Positions 1-7,885 are shown, counted from the first letter of the stretch. The stretch: 14,897 nt of DNA from Bisporella sp. PMI_857 (GCA_021307315.1 JAJSPD010000235.1:1-14897), one strand, 5' to 3'. Numbers and translations: made by a program. The notes: generated by a model not told the origin, from the sequence alone.

Positions 1-312
1 TATTTTTACTCCTTATATTTCGATGATTTATAGTGGTCCAACTGAAGAGATTATCGTGACGGAAATATCCGACTACAAATCGTATAAATCACATTTGCTT
101 CCGTGACTTTCAATTATGTTAACGCGTATGGGCATATAGGCACTGAAGGAAGTATCAACGGTGCCCCAGGGTGTTGAGTATAATAGGATTCACAAAACCT
201 AGGTGTACTTTGAATAGCCTCAACAGATTTCCTGTGCGGCTTGAAATGCATAAGTAGAAGTGGTGGTGTTGTAGGAGTCCTACAGGTGCCATCCTGATCC
301 TTTCTCCTTTAG
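1..312. other. No gene recognised; flank of the decayed F-box-like gene
   Basis: GC-normal sequence with stops in all frames at short intervals. On the minus strand the frame of the neighbouring pseudogene can be followed past its TAA at 313-315 and gives a few more residues between stops. It is unclear whether this is readthrough noise or further decayed coding sequence. No repeat, promoter or RNA gene was seen. Confidence 0.5.
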
Positions 313-1214
313 TTATCTCGATAATTTCCAGCCTTTGTCTCGTATATTTTCTTCCCTTTTATCGAACAAGTCCTTGTGTGCCGCGCCTTTCTACAGAACG
401 TCAATGCCCGGCGCGAATGTCTGGCGTAGCCATTCCAGAAACCCTGGTAGATCTGGCAAGCTGATGTTACCTGGAGAGGCACCCAGATCCACCCTCACCC
501 TTGGAATCCCACGATCTTTTAGATCAAGCTCGAACTCAAGGGGTAGCCCAGTAGGGCCTAGTATACGAATGCAGGCCTGGATAGCATAATCCAGAAACTG
601 GCATGCGCAATACTCATCGTCGGTCTGGCGGTGAGGATAAGTGACTAGCGGCAGGGGAAAGCGAGCAAAGGAATGTACGATGTAGAATGGCAATCAGTAA
701 TAATGGAAAATGCGTGCCCCATAGCGGTCTTGGAACGGGTGATGAGGCATCTTGATATTTACTGACAAGTGGCGAAGATATCCACGGTTGTAATCGTGGA
801 TGCGCTGTAGAAAGGAATAAAAAGGATTTCATGCTTCATTCCCATCGAAATGGAACGCGTTCTTTCTGTAGAAACATGCGCCGACTTCGCCAGCGATAGT
901 TAGGCGACACGCAAGATTAGCAGCCAGTGAACCGAAAATTGTATCTTTCTTATGGATTGTGTACTCGCGGGTGATGGTTGTTTGGTTGGGCTTATTGATG
1001 GCACGACTATTGTGGTCCTGGAAATCGTAATCGCCAATTGTTATAGATGAGACAGTAATTGGTCTTGGGTAATAAGTGCCTGGTCGTAAATTCGATCGCT
1101 GAGCTCACATGGGAGGTCGAGAAAGCATGTTGTTGAGCTGATTTCGAGACCTAAAGGTTCTCCCTTCCGCAAGGAGTGATAAGCAGGGTATCCAGTGAAC
1201 AGTGGATTCGATGT
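313..1214 (-). pseudogene. Decayed F-box-like/2EXR-type fungal protein gene (frameshift plus nonsense codons)
   Basis: I see a long minus-strand reading frame that is clearly protein-like but broken. Near 1110-1080 it reads FLDLPCELSDRIYDQALITQ, the opening motif (LDLPxELRxxIYxxAL) common to large families of fungal F-box-like proteins. At about 1061-1066 the frame shifts by one base; adding one base after the GA would join it to PITVSSITIGDYDF. The new frame then runs to 313 without another shift, through LAANLACRLTIAGEVGACFY, IHDYNRGYLRHLSVNIKMP and LEFELDLKDRGIPRVRVDL. It is interrupted by TGA at 829-831, TGA at 694-696 and TAG at 391-393. All three could come from TGG or CGA by a single C:G to T:A change. 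The start is not found: upstream of 1214 the frame has a TAA (1215-1217). Such proteins often act in substrate recognition for ubiquitin ligases, but no function can be claimed here. Introns could explain one break but not all of them. Confidence 0.6.
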
Positions 1215-1566
1215 TTAGACGGAATCAATGAATCCTTAGGGTTACAATTCGAAGTAAGCACTTTATACAGCCAAACGGGTGGAGATCCAAAGGTTACCAG
1301 TGGATTTATTGAGGTATTGCATTACAGCTCAGCATGGATTCCTTAGCTACAAGGAACCCAGCACTATTACAAGCGTTTTCTTCTCGTGAACCCTTAGTGC
1401 GAATCACATGATTAGCATAAAGTCAAAAACCTTTTATGAAAATCACTCATACTAACAGTCAAGTTCAATAAATGGAAAAGCACTTAACAGTTAAATAAGT
1501 AATAGCCAATAATAAAACAAGTTGTAATTGCATAAAAGGGATAGTCATGTGAAAGAGGCCGCATAT
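1215..1566. other. Intergenic; nothing recognised
   Basis: Probably holds the lost 5' end of the minus-strand pseudogene and then AT-richer spacer. Short open frames on both strands overlap each other and show no family resemblance. No repeat was recognised. Confidence 0.4.
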
Positions 1567-1788
1567 ATGGCTGATGTTCGAAATTTATCTGTGGCGCAGG
1601 CCAAGGCAAGAGACTTAATATTTCCGATGCTGAATTTGGCAAAGAGTTTTGAAAAGAATACCAATAGAATAGCACCTGACCGGGACGATGCATCGCGTTT
1701 GGTGGATAAGTCCTTAAGAGATGGGTATTGTGGTGTCTTGGCATACGGCGACTATGCGTATGGCGTCGACTTTTTAGTACTACGCTAG
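1567..1788 (+). CDS. Possible small protein, 73 aa, unknown function
   Basis: An ATG at 1567 opens a 73-residue frame ending in TAG. The sequence has protein-like composition: an amphipathic, Ala/Lys/Arg-containing N-terminal half (VRNLSVAQAKARDLIF), then a charged stretch (NRIAPDRDDASRLVDKSLRD), then a Gly/Tyr-rich tail (GYCGVLAYGDYAYGVDFLVL). There is no signal peptide, transmembrane segment or motif that I recognise. The open frame continues upstream to a TTG at 1528, but the only in-frame ATG is at 1567. It could be a stand-alone small gene, the last exon of a larger gene, or a fragment of a decayed one. The overlapping minus-strand frame (1484-1744) looks like a shadow. Confidence 0.3.
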   Translation: MADVRNLSVAQAKARDLIFPMLNLAKSFEKNTNRIAPDRDDASRLVDKSLRDGYCGVLAYGDYAYGVDFLVLR

Positions 1789-2459
1789 TATTAGTATGAG
1801 ATTCCTATAGAAAACGTGGTGTTGATATAAAAATCTAATATCATACTATACGCGCCCAGAAAGTTAAACTCTCTTTCCTAGTTGCAAGAATTCTCTAATA
1901 AAATAACATACCCAACACACTGTTAGTTGTTCCCGTCACACTTATTTATTACGCCAACTGCAGCCAGGGGGAGATGCCTTCAGATCTTTTCTCTCTTCTT
2001 ATATCCATTACATGCATTCTGCATAACGAATAACTTCCTCCTACGATTCTTTTTGATGCTCTGCTAGCCTCTAGCATGACTTGCATCAGATACACGATCT
2101 GTTGGTTGCAAACCAAGAGAGGACCTTACATTTAGGTCATTGTCATATGGCTCACTGCGTATCCGGTGCACTCTCTTGCGCAACAATGGTTATATATTTA
2201 TTAATATATGAGATCAGAGCCTGTCTATCTGGAGAAAAATGTGGTACCAAGTTCGCTAAGCTTTTCATGATGTTAGATCACGTGGAAGCATGAAATCTGA
2301 AGCCAAAAGTTTGAATTAGTGAATTAAATTCTAGAATTGGTATGCTGTTCAGATTGACTACTGAAAACTAGCCTTACTGCTCAGTCTCGGCATTTCTGCG
2401 CTGCCTCATCTTAAAAAAGCTAGACTTTTGCCATATCCTTTTCTTCCCAAGCTACCTTC
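1789..2459. other. Intergenic; no supported gene
   Basis: This is the 3' flank of the 2460-3328 gene. The plus-strand open frame 2081-2293 starts at TTG and its first ATG falls mid-frame. It contains HQIH and HC pairs that superficially recall UstYa-type proteins, but the spacing and the rest do not fit. Nothing else was recognised. Confidence 0.4.
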
Positions 2460-3328
2460 TCATGACGAAATCAAAATCGCACTATCAATAGGCGCGCCTC
2501 CACTCGTAGTTGTATCATTGATCCCGGTGCCGCTCTTCAACCAGCAATGATCACCCTCCTTTCTAACCACTGTTGCAACAACGCATTTCGGAGAACCTTG
2601 CGCAACCGCATATCCCTGATTGTACTTAGCGCATGCGTTGATACAGCTCGCCATGTCGGGCACCCAGAGTATATAAAGATCGAGCACGTTGGGGTTACCG
2701 AATTTTACTCCAGCAGGATAGTTGGTATTGCATTTTAGCGTGAAGGCGGCAATCGGATTACCGCCCGTCGCATCGTGTGCAGAGAGAATGGCGTTGTTAG
2801 ATGAGGGATCTGAGATACATGGTGTGGAGATAATGGGTGATGGACCACCTGTTTGGGCTGTGGAAGACGTGACTTGAGAAGGGGTGGTAGAAGATGGAGA
2901 AGTTGAGGAAGTTGATGAAGTTGATGCTTGGCTGCCAGAGGCTGGGACTAGTGTAGATGTTGATATAGACGAAGTACTAGTCAGCTGTAAACTATGTGAG
3001 ATCATTAGACACGCTGTCACAATGCAAGAGCATTTGAAAGATAGTGATACCTCGAATCTTTCTGGCTTGACAGACTCACTCCCACGCCAGTTCCGATCCC
3101 ACCAGCAAGTACAAGGACGAATACTCCTATGACTACCCAGAACACTGCTACAGAAAGACCTAGAATAGTTCGATTCTCGCGACTGGCTGCCTCACCATCT
3201 CTATACCAAGTAGCACCGTCATCGTGTTTCAAAAGTTGATGTGCTGGTACCGCCTGTATCCCTTCATAATCACGATTGAGATGAAGACCGTCGTCGTCGA
3301 TTTGCTGTGCTTCCTTATGTGTGTCCAT
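2460..3328 (-). CDS. Single-pass membrane protein with Ser/Thr-rich stalk and six-Cys PAN/Apple-like ectodomain, two exons, 257 aa
   Basis: Exon 1 is 3328-3080 (83 codons) and exon 2 is 2984-2460 (174 codons plus TGA), joined by a phase-0 intron. The start at 3328 is the only upstream in-frame ATG and has A at -3 and G at +4. Residues 1-54 are hydrophilic and probably cytosolic. Residues 55-79 are a strong membrane segment (TILGLSVAVFWVVIGVFVLV, then AGGIGTG). Residues 84-138 are a Ser/Thr-rich, probably O-glycosylated stalk. Residues 139-257 hold six cysteines (139, 168, 197, 201, 217, 230), including CINAC and HCWLK; this pattern resembles fungal PAN/Apple-like lectin domains of cell-surface proteins. 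One NDT sequon is at 239. The layout suggests a type II-like surface protein with its C-terminus outside, perhaps a wall-associated sensor or adhesin; that role is inferred. No break was found. It sits 0.5 kb from the edge of the AT-rich repeat block. Confidence 0.8.
2985..3079 (-). other. Spliceosomal intron of the membrane-protein gene (95 nt, phase 0)
   Basis: On the minus strand it starts GTGAGTCTGTC and ends CTAATGATCTCACATAGTTTACAG, with a CTAAT branch-like sequence 16 nt before the 3' CAG. Splicing joins the codons ...GTG GGA to CTG ACT AGT and removes the TGA at the end of the exon 1 frame. Another pair, GTATCA at 3050 with CTGACTAG at 2977, also keeps a frame but has a weaker donor and branch site. 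Confidence 0.75.
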
Positions 3329-3834
3329 TCTGAAGCTGGATTTTCCCAATAGAATTGGAAAGTCTGCCAGTCTGTGGCGGCGCAAAGTAAACGTATTGAC
3401 TTCTAACCTAACACTTCATTCAAGTTGTCGAATGGTTGAAGCTCTTTGGCCATAGGAAATCTAAAAGCAAAGTAAAAATATTCTTTCCCCAGGGTGGGTG
3501 AGGAGAGTAGGAGAAGAGAAATTCTGCACCGCCATAGCTAAGCGCTGCACCGCACATTCTGTTACAGACCTGTCAGATCTTGCTGTGTCGCTTATGGGTT
3601 CTGTTGAACATACAGCGTTTAGAAGACGTTAACTGCTTTGGGGATGCCTAAGCGAAAGGGGTAGAATGCGTCCTTCATCCTGTTTGGCACATACTACGAG
3701 GCTGAATTAAAGTTGAAACGATGGGGCTTGCGGTAAGCTTATTCATTGGGGGCCAAACTAGCCCGATTCTTCAAAGTGGGTCATAAAACCGGGGCATGGT
3801 GATTTGTAATCAGGGTCATGGCTAAATTCCGGGT
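3329..3834 (-). promoter_or_regulatory. Upstream region of the membrane-protein gene
   Basis: GC-normal intergenic sequence between the ATG at 3328 and the left end of the Tc1 element. It has pyrimidine/purine-biased stretches on the gene's strand but no TATA box that I would defend. It must hold whatever promoter the gene has. No other gene is visible. Confidence 0.35.
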
Positions 3835-3836
3835 TA

Positions 3837-3891
3837 CAGTTGGGCCAGGGTAGAAAAATCTTGGCCCAGGGTAGAAAATTCCTTGGCAAAA
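3837..3891 (+). repeat. Left terminal inverted repeat of the Tc1-type element (55 bp)
   Basis: Identical over 55 bp to the reverse complement of 5959-6013. The repeat itself contains two copies of a module, GGCCAGGGTAGAAAAATC and GGCCCAGGGTAGAAAATTCC, about 23 bp apart. These could be two transposase-binding sites (inferred). Confidence 0.92.
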
Positions 3892-3919
3892 CGCCAAGAA
3901 ACGTTCTACCTTGGGCCAA
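3861..3919. repeat. Fold-back palindrome at the left end (27-bp arms, 5-nt loop)
   Basis: Arm 3861-3887 (TTGGCCCAGGGTAGAA...CTTGGC) pairs with 3893-3919, with 23 of 27 positions complementary and loop AAAAC. The inner half of the TIR is therefore followed at once by an inverted, diverged copy of itself. The right end has no such structure, so this belongs to the extra DNA gained at the left end. Confidence 0.8.
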
Positions 3920-4376
3920 CTCTTTGTGCAATTTGTACCCTGGATGAACTTAAGCGAAAACCCAAATTTGGTTAGAACTATGCTTGGCGGATGCACAATA
4001 TAGGCTTAGCGTACAAAAAACTGTATATTGTAAGCATATACAGAGCATATGCTCACATTTATTTTTATTACACACAGTTAGCATATGTTTAGCATACTCT
4101 AAACATATGCTAAACATATGCTTCATAAGAAATTCTACACTAAGCTTATTTATATCTTTATTTACAATTTCATTTGCAATAGTTTTTATAGCCGAATTGA
4201 TTGAGCAACGCAAAAGTACAAAGTTGTAACGTTTTTATTTCAAAGTTCAAAAGTTATATTGTACGCGTCGCTATAAAACGCGTTTCGCGTTTTCTTAGCA
4301 TGGCTTATTCTATGCTTGGCATATTCCAGGGTGAGATTTCTACCCTGGCTGAGCTCTTAAAGCTATGATTTCTACA
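3892..4376. other. About 470 bp of extra DNA splitting the left end of the Tc1-type element
   Basis: The right end passes from TIR to the 27-bp subterminal block within about 20 bp; the left end needs 485 bp. The extra DNA begins with the fold-back copy of the TIR and contains a cluster of AGCATATG palindromes. Near 4310-4356 it has CTTGGCATATTCCAGGG...TTCTACCCTGGCTG, which again resembles a TIR module. This suggests a nested relative (a small non-coding derivative) or a rearranged end rather than unrelated DNA. Open frames here on both strands (3984-4229 plus, 4213-3950 minus) mirror one another across the palindromes and are not genes. Confidence 0.55.
4079..4112. repeat. 14-bp perfect hairpin built on AGCATATG
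   Basis: TAGCATATGTTTAG (4079-4092), spacer CATACT, then CTAAACATATGCTA (4099-4112). Further GCATAT/CATATGC units lie at about 4034-4052 and 4113-4122, so the palindrome sits in a cluster of self-complementary octamers. Confidence 0.85.
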
Positions 4377-4403
4377 AAGGACGCGGCCAAAAGTAATGAG
4401 AAT
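4377..4403 (+). repeat. Left subterminal block of the Tc1-type element (27 bp)
   Basis: AAGGACGCGGCCAAAAGTAA and the next seven bases are an exact inverted match to 5913-5939. It marks where the true element interior resumes after the extra left-end DNA. Confidence 0.85.
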
Positions 4404-4477
4404 ACGCTAAACAGCCACATTGCGCCACATAGCTTGGCATTCTTCCTCACCTATTTTCATATGACAACAAATGCAAC

Positions 4478-5788
4478 CTAATGCACTCTCTGTGGATTGC
4501 GTACTTTTCTATTGCGTCTTTCTTTATACTTATTACCACCTTTTAATCGTATGATTTCTTGAATATAGCCAAAGATCTTTTTTATCCACTTTTGAATCAA
4601 ATCTTGAAGCAATTCTTTTTAACAATTTATCCAATCTTTTTTCAATTGTTTCGTACTAGTTGCTACTTTATTTTCTGTTGTTCTTTTTTTCATTTAAGCT
4701 CAAACACATTCAATAGCATTCAAATCAAAAGAATTTGATGGCTAAAAAAGCTTCAATACTTTCTAGAAATTGTAAACTTAAGACTAATAATAATACGCGT
4801 AAAAAGCTGCGTTGTTTTCTTGTACAATAGTACTTGGCTGTTCAAGTAAACGTTTTTTTGCAAAAAGAAGTAATTTTGTATGCAGAATTTCTTTTTGATA
4901 TCTGTACTAATTAATACTTCTTTTGCTATCTTGTACGAGTTTTTTTCTTGCTTTTGTGAATTTCTATTGTAGCTTTTTTTTTTTTGCGTTGCGAGTTATA
5001 TAAACACGTCGCATTGCTGTTTTTAATTTTAATTTTTGTTTTTTTTGAAGCTCGAGAACTTTATTCTTTTTTTTGAGCTATATTTTTGCTTGTTTTTTTT
5101 TGTTTGTTTTATTTTCCTAAACATAACAAAGCTTTTTTTTATCGTACGTAAAACAACCTTAAAACATAAACTTTTTAAACTTTTTCCAACGCCGACGAAT
5201 ACAATAATTGTTATATGCTTTTTTAAGCTGTTTTTAAACGCGTCGTTTGCTTTTATAAGCTCTTTTTACTACGTTTGTTTCGTTTGACTAAATCACGTTT
5301 TTCTAATTTTCAAAAGTCCAATGTTAATAATCAAGACACTATTTTAAACGCTCAAGCTTTGCTTTATTATTAAAGCCTGGTTTTATAGTAAGTTTGACTG
5401 ATCGATAAGAATGCCGAGCAAGGATTCGATAAATCGTACAACGAGAAACGCGTTTTGCAGAAAAAAGCTTTATAGCTATTTAAGCGGTTAAGTAAGCTCG
5501 AGTTGTTGAATTTTAAAAAAGAATATTTTTTACTGTATTTTCAACTTCAATAGTAGTTTTCTTTGGACGGCCAAACTTAGAAGCGTTTTCAACGTACGAC
5601 AAAAAAAGCTTTTTGCTTTGTTTTGGCTTCTATTCGCGATTAGAAGCTTGCTTTCTGATTTTGTAAATCTGAGAAATAGAAATCTGAGTATCCTTATTGA
5701 TATCAGTAGCACTGATGCTATATTGAAACATGCAAAGCACTTGAAGGCGTGTGCCAATATCGTGTGATGCGCCAACTATTGTGAGAAT
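4478..5788 (-). pseudogene. Tc1-like transposase (HTH plus DDE_3), killed by RIP-type mutations
   Basis: One frame of 437 codons runs from about 5788 to the TAG at 4478-4480 without any indel, but with about 20 internal stops, most where the family has Trp or Gln. Order of parts: N-terminal helix-turn-helix region (GTRLQVLCMFQYSISATDIN), the SKFGRPKKTTIEVE hinge, a second HTH (AKRVSRCTIYRILARHS), then the DDE core. Catalytic motif 1 reads N*KNVI*SNET, with Asn (5282-5284) where WSDET is expected. Then come CIRRRWKKFKKFMF, *GCFTYDKK and *YRYQKEIL. Motif 2 is IVQENNAAF, with Asn at 4814-4816 for Asp. Motif 3 is PSNSFDLNAIECV, with its Glu intact at 4709-4711. The motif 2-3 spacing is exactly 34 residues (DD34E). 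The long 155-residue gap between motifs 1 and 2 matches, from memory, a fungal Tc1 subgroup. The last about 50 codons (LLQDLIQKWIKKIFGYIQE) are almost undamaged. The initiating ATG is not visible. Confidence 0.88.
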
Positions 5789-5912
5789 GCAAAATAAAAG
5801 TATTTACTATGTGAAAATGAGAGTTTGTTCATTCCTGAAATGCAAATTACATTGTGTGGCAGAAAAATGGAGGCGGTGAGACCCCTGCCTGCTTCATTTT
5901 AGTGGCCTTGGC

Positions 5913-5939
5913 ATTCTCATTACTTTTGGCCGCGTCCTT
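5913..5939 (-). repeat. Right subterminal block of the Tc1-type element (27 bp)
   Basis: Exact inverted partner of 4377-4403, lying 20 bp inside the right TIR. Confidence 0.85.
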
Positions 5940-5958
5940 CGTACCCTGGGCCAAGTTT

Positions 5959-6013
5959 TTTTGCCAAGGAATTTTCTACCCTGGGCCAAGATTTTTCTAC
6001 CCTGGCCCAACTG
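5959..6013 (-). repeat. Right terminal inverted repeat of the Tc1-type element (55 bp)
   Basis: Perfect inverted copy of 3837-3891, followed by TA at 6014-6015. A third, looser copy of the CTTGGCCCAGGGTA module follows just inside, at about 5943-5956. Confidence 0.92.
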
Positions 6014-6172
6014 TAACCCCCACGCAGGGAAGATACAAGGTCTGGCGATGAATAGCGGCCTACCGCTGCTTGAAGTGCCTTGGAGATGTAAACGGAACGT
6101 TAAAAGCAAAGCTACTCGGCATCTCGACTATTAGCCAGTTCAGCTATAATGCCTTGTTTAGCGGCATTTATT
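6014..6172. other. Short GC-normal spacer between the two transposons
   Basis: About 160 bp of unmutated-looking sequence separates the Tc1-type element from the large AT-rich element. The start of the TIR of the second element abuts it at 6173. No gene, repeat partner or regulatory site was recognised. The short minus-strand frame that crosses it is a TIR shadow. Confidence 0.5.
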
Positions 6173-6355
6173 AAACGGCAAATATCTCAAATACCATCGT
6201 TTTGTTGCCAAATATCTCATATACCACCATTTGTCTCTTGTATGGCATGAACTAACGACCAACGTGCAACAACGCAAAATGGGGTAATCAAAATGATATT
6301 TGATCAAATTGCAAATCGCAATTAGAAATCGGTTTACAACAAACTTAGAGATTTT
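6173..6355 (+). repeat. Left long terminal inverted repeat of the 8.6-kb element
   Basis: Two copies of an end module (AATATCTCAAATACCATCGT followed by TTTGTTG at 6181, and AAATATCTCATATACCACC at 6210) come first. Next is ACGACCAACGTGCAACAACG and GGGGTAATCA (6255-6290), then TTTGATCAAATTGCAAATCG and the conserved TTACAACAAACTTAGA (6334-6349). All of these recur inverted at the right end, which fixes the pairing. Confidence 0.85.
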
Positions 6356-6404
6356 TTACTTTTTTACTAGTACTAAGCGGAGTTCATGTTCGAAGCGCAA
6401 AAAC

Positions 6405-6560
6405 AGTAACAGGATCTAACATTCAGCTCTAATGTAGCATATATCAGCATAATTGCAAACACCGGTAAGCCGAAGTCTATATCTTTTAATCGTCAATAGA
6501 AAATATAGATAAACTAGTAATGATAAAATTGGATAATGTGCTTTTGGCTAAAAAGCACAA
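6405..6560 (+). repeat. Dispersed direct repeat, copy 1 (ACACCGGTAAGCCGAA core)
   Basis: Contains AATGTAGCATATATC, CAAACACCGGTAAGCCGAAG, CTAGTAATGATAAAATTGGA and TAATGTGCTTTTGGCTA, all in the same order as copy 3 at 9350-9510. This is the least mutated copy. Confidence 0.75.
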
Positions 6561-6989
6561 ACTTAATATCAGAAATAGATTTATCGTTTAAAGGATCTAA
6601 TAAAAGATCTGCGAAAGTATTACTGCAATAAAATACGAGCCAAAATACGAAGCGTTACGGATAATGATATTGTGTACGGTTGTGGCCGTAATATAAAATG
6701 AAGAGATTTTCTAGCTTTTTGGCTACTTACGTAAACCGATTCTCGACACTTAAATACAGCTTGATCGATTATTTAACCCGACACGTGATTAGCCAGTGTA
6801 AAGTGCTAGAATAGTGTGGCACAAATAAAGCGCTCGTTAAGTGTAACAATCGAAAATAGAAAGCTTGCATTGCAATTCTATAAGTTATCACGTATTTATA
6901 TAAAGGCCAGCCCCAAACCCGATCTCGCTGCGCTCGAAAACTTTAAAGCTGGTATTTGCTTGTAACAGCTTAAAGCACAAAAACAAAAC

Positions 6990-7130
6990 AAAATTTAGCA
7001 AAAAACTAAAACGTAGTATAAACGTAGCATGTTCGAGTATACACCGGTAAGCTAAAGCATTGCGTTATATTGTTAATTGGTTAGTGATATTTAGTGATAT
7101 TTAGGTGTAATATTTAGTAATGTGCTTTAT
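6990..7130 (+). repeat. Dispersed direct repeat, copy 2 (partial)
   Basis: ACGTAGCATGTTCGAGTATA and CACCGGTAAGCTAAAGC align with the core of copies 1 and 3. The downstream part is diverged except for TAGTAATGTGCTTTA. TAGTGATATT is tandemly duplicated at about 7081-7102. Confidence 0.55.
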
Positions 7131-7592
7131 ACAAATATTATGCTTTTTAGTATATACTAACTACTTATTCGCATTACGTGATATTTTGACATACAAAAAA
7201 ACCAACTTACTACAACCGTCTTTTTTTTTTATATATACTCGCTTCGAGTACTGAAGTAATAAACGTTATAATCAGTTAAATCGAGCTTTTCTTTTTAAGC
7301 GTTTGCGTTATATGTCGTTGTATTACGTAATTACTTGTGCATTTATAGTTTTAAGTAAATATTATTTTGCTTTACTAACAATAAAATATCGATTTGTTAC
7401 AATTTTTTTTTTTTTTTTTTTAATTTACAACTTTACAACAACACTAAAACGACTTTCAAAATCTCGATTTTTTCAAAAAGTACTTTCGAGAATTTAATTA
7501 ATTTTTATTCGATTTTAGTTTTTTAAATTTGCTTGCGAGAACTTATTTTAACTGTTTACTTTTAAATCGAACTTTTTTTTTACAGCGAGCTT

Positions 7593-7692
7593 TTTATACA
7601 AACTCCTTTATACAAACTTTTATACAAACTTATCATATACGAATTTTATACAAACTTTCATACAAACTTTTATACAAACTTTATACAACGCT
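7593..7692 (+). repeat. Degenerate tandem array of TTTATACAAACT units
   Basis: Seven to eight units of 10-13 bp containing TATACAAAC occur in 100 bp, followed by CTTTATACGTCGAAC and CTTATACGTCGAC. The short plus-strand open frame across it (7529-7732) is only the translation of the array. Confidence 0.7.
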
Positions 7693-7885
7693 TTATACGT
7701 CGAACTTTTTGCTTATACGTCGACTATATTAAATCGATATGTGTAATAAAAGCAAATAAGTATTTAGCATAAAAAATTGAAAAGTATGTAAAAGTATTTT
7801 TTTTTTGTAACGCTTTTAATACGTTGACATTGCGTAAATCGATTTATAATCGGCTTTTTTTTTTACTTTTAATTACGACCGTATC

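Larger units (their letters stand above)
3837..6013 (-). mobile_element. Tc1/mariner-type DNA transposon, inactivated (2177 bp)
   Basis: The element runs from CAGTTGGGCC at 3837 to GGCCCAACTG at 6013, with the dinucleotide TA on each side (3835-3836 and 6014-6015). This is the expected target duplication of the Tc1/mariner superfamily, and CAGT is a typical Tc1 end. The TIRs are 55 bp and identical. A second shared inverted block of 27 bp lies further in (4377-4403 and 5913-5939). It starts 74 bp from the right end but 540 bp from the left end, so the left end has gained about 470 bp. The interior encodes a transposase on the minus strand (5788-4478) killed by many C:G to T:A changes. The ends are almost unmutated. 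The element cannot move by itself, but its ends look competent for action in trans. Confidence 0.88.
6356..7300. other. Left subterminal region of the 8.6-kb element; no gene, moderate GC
   Basis: Less AT-rich than the rest of the element. A TATA-like stretch (TATTTATATAAAGGCCAGCC, 6893-6912) followed by a GC-richer patch (CCCGATCTCGCTGCGCTCG, 6918-6936) could be a promoter core facing right. Nothing downstream can be tied to it because the coding region is too decayed. Two copies of the ACACCGGTAAGC repeat lie here. Confidence 0.35.

Noticed and set aside
391..832. Separate minus-strand genes 693-391 and 832-614
   Set aside because: 693-391 is the last part of one pseudogene frame; 832-614 is an out-of-frame shadow of the same gene.
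2081..2293. Plus-strand open frame with HQIH and HxxHC-like motifs recalling UstYa (DUF3328) proteins
   Set aside because: It begins at TTG, lacks the second conserved block in proper form, has no supporting neighbour genes, and the rest of the sequence does not look like the family.
3831..3836. GGGTTA next to the left TIR and TAACCC next to the right TIR, resembling telomere repeat units
   Set aside because: Single units only, and in inverted orientation; the TA is explained as the Tc1 target duplication and the rest as coincidence. No telomeric array is present.
3781..3996. Minus-strand open frame encoding FYPGPRFFYPGPTV
   Set aside because: It is a translation of the transposon TIR. The same peptide appears on the plus strand at 5854-6051 from the other TIR, so it is a repeat shadow.
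3950..4229. Opposed open frames on both strands (plus 3984-4229, minus 4213-3950)
   Set aside because: They arise from the AGCATATG palindromes and translate into Cys/His-rich mirror sequences; both lie within transposon end DNA.
5036..5287. Plus-strand open frame rich in Phe/Leu that looks like a membrane protein
   Set aside because: It is the antisense of the Lys-rich transposase relic; poly-T runs translate to Phe and imitate membrane helices.
5530..5775. Minus-strand 81-aa open frame
   Set aside because: It overlaps the N-terminal part of the Tc1 transposase in a different frame. The true frame, despite stops, carries the family motifs.
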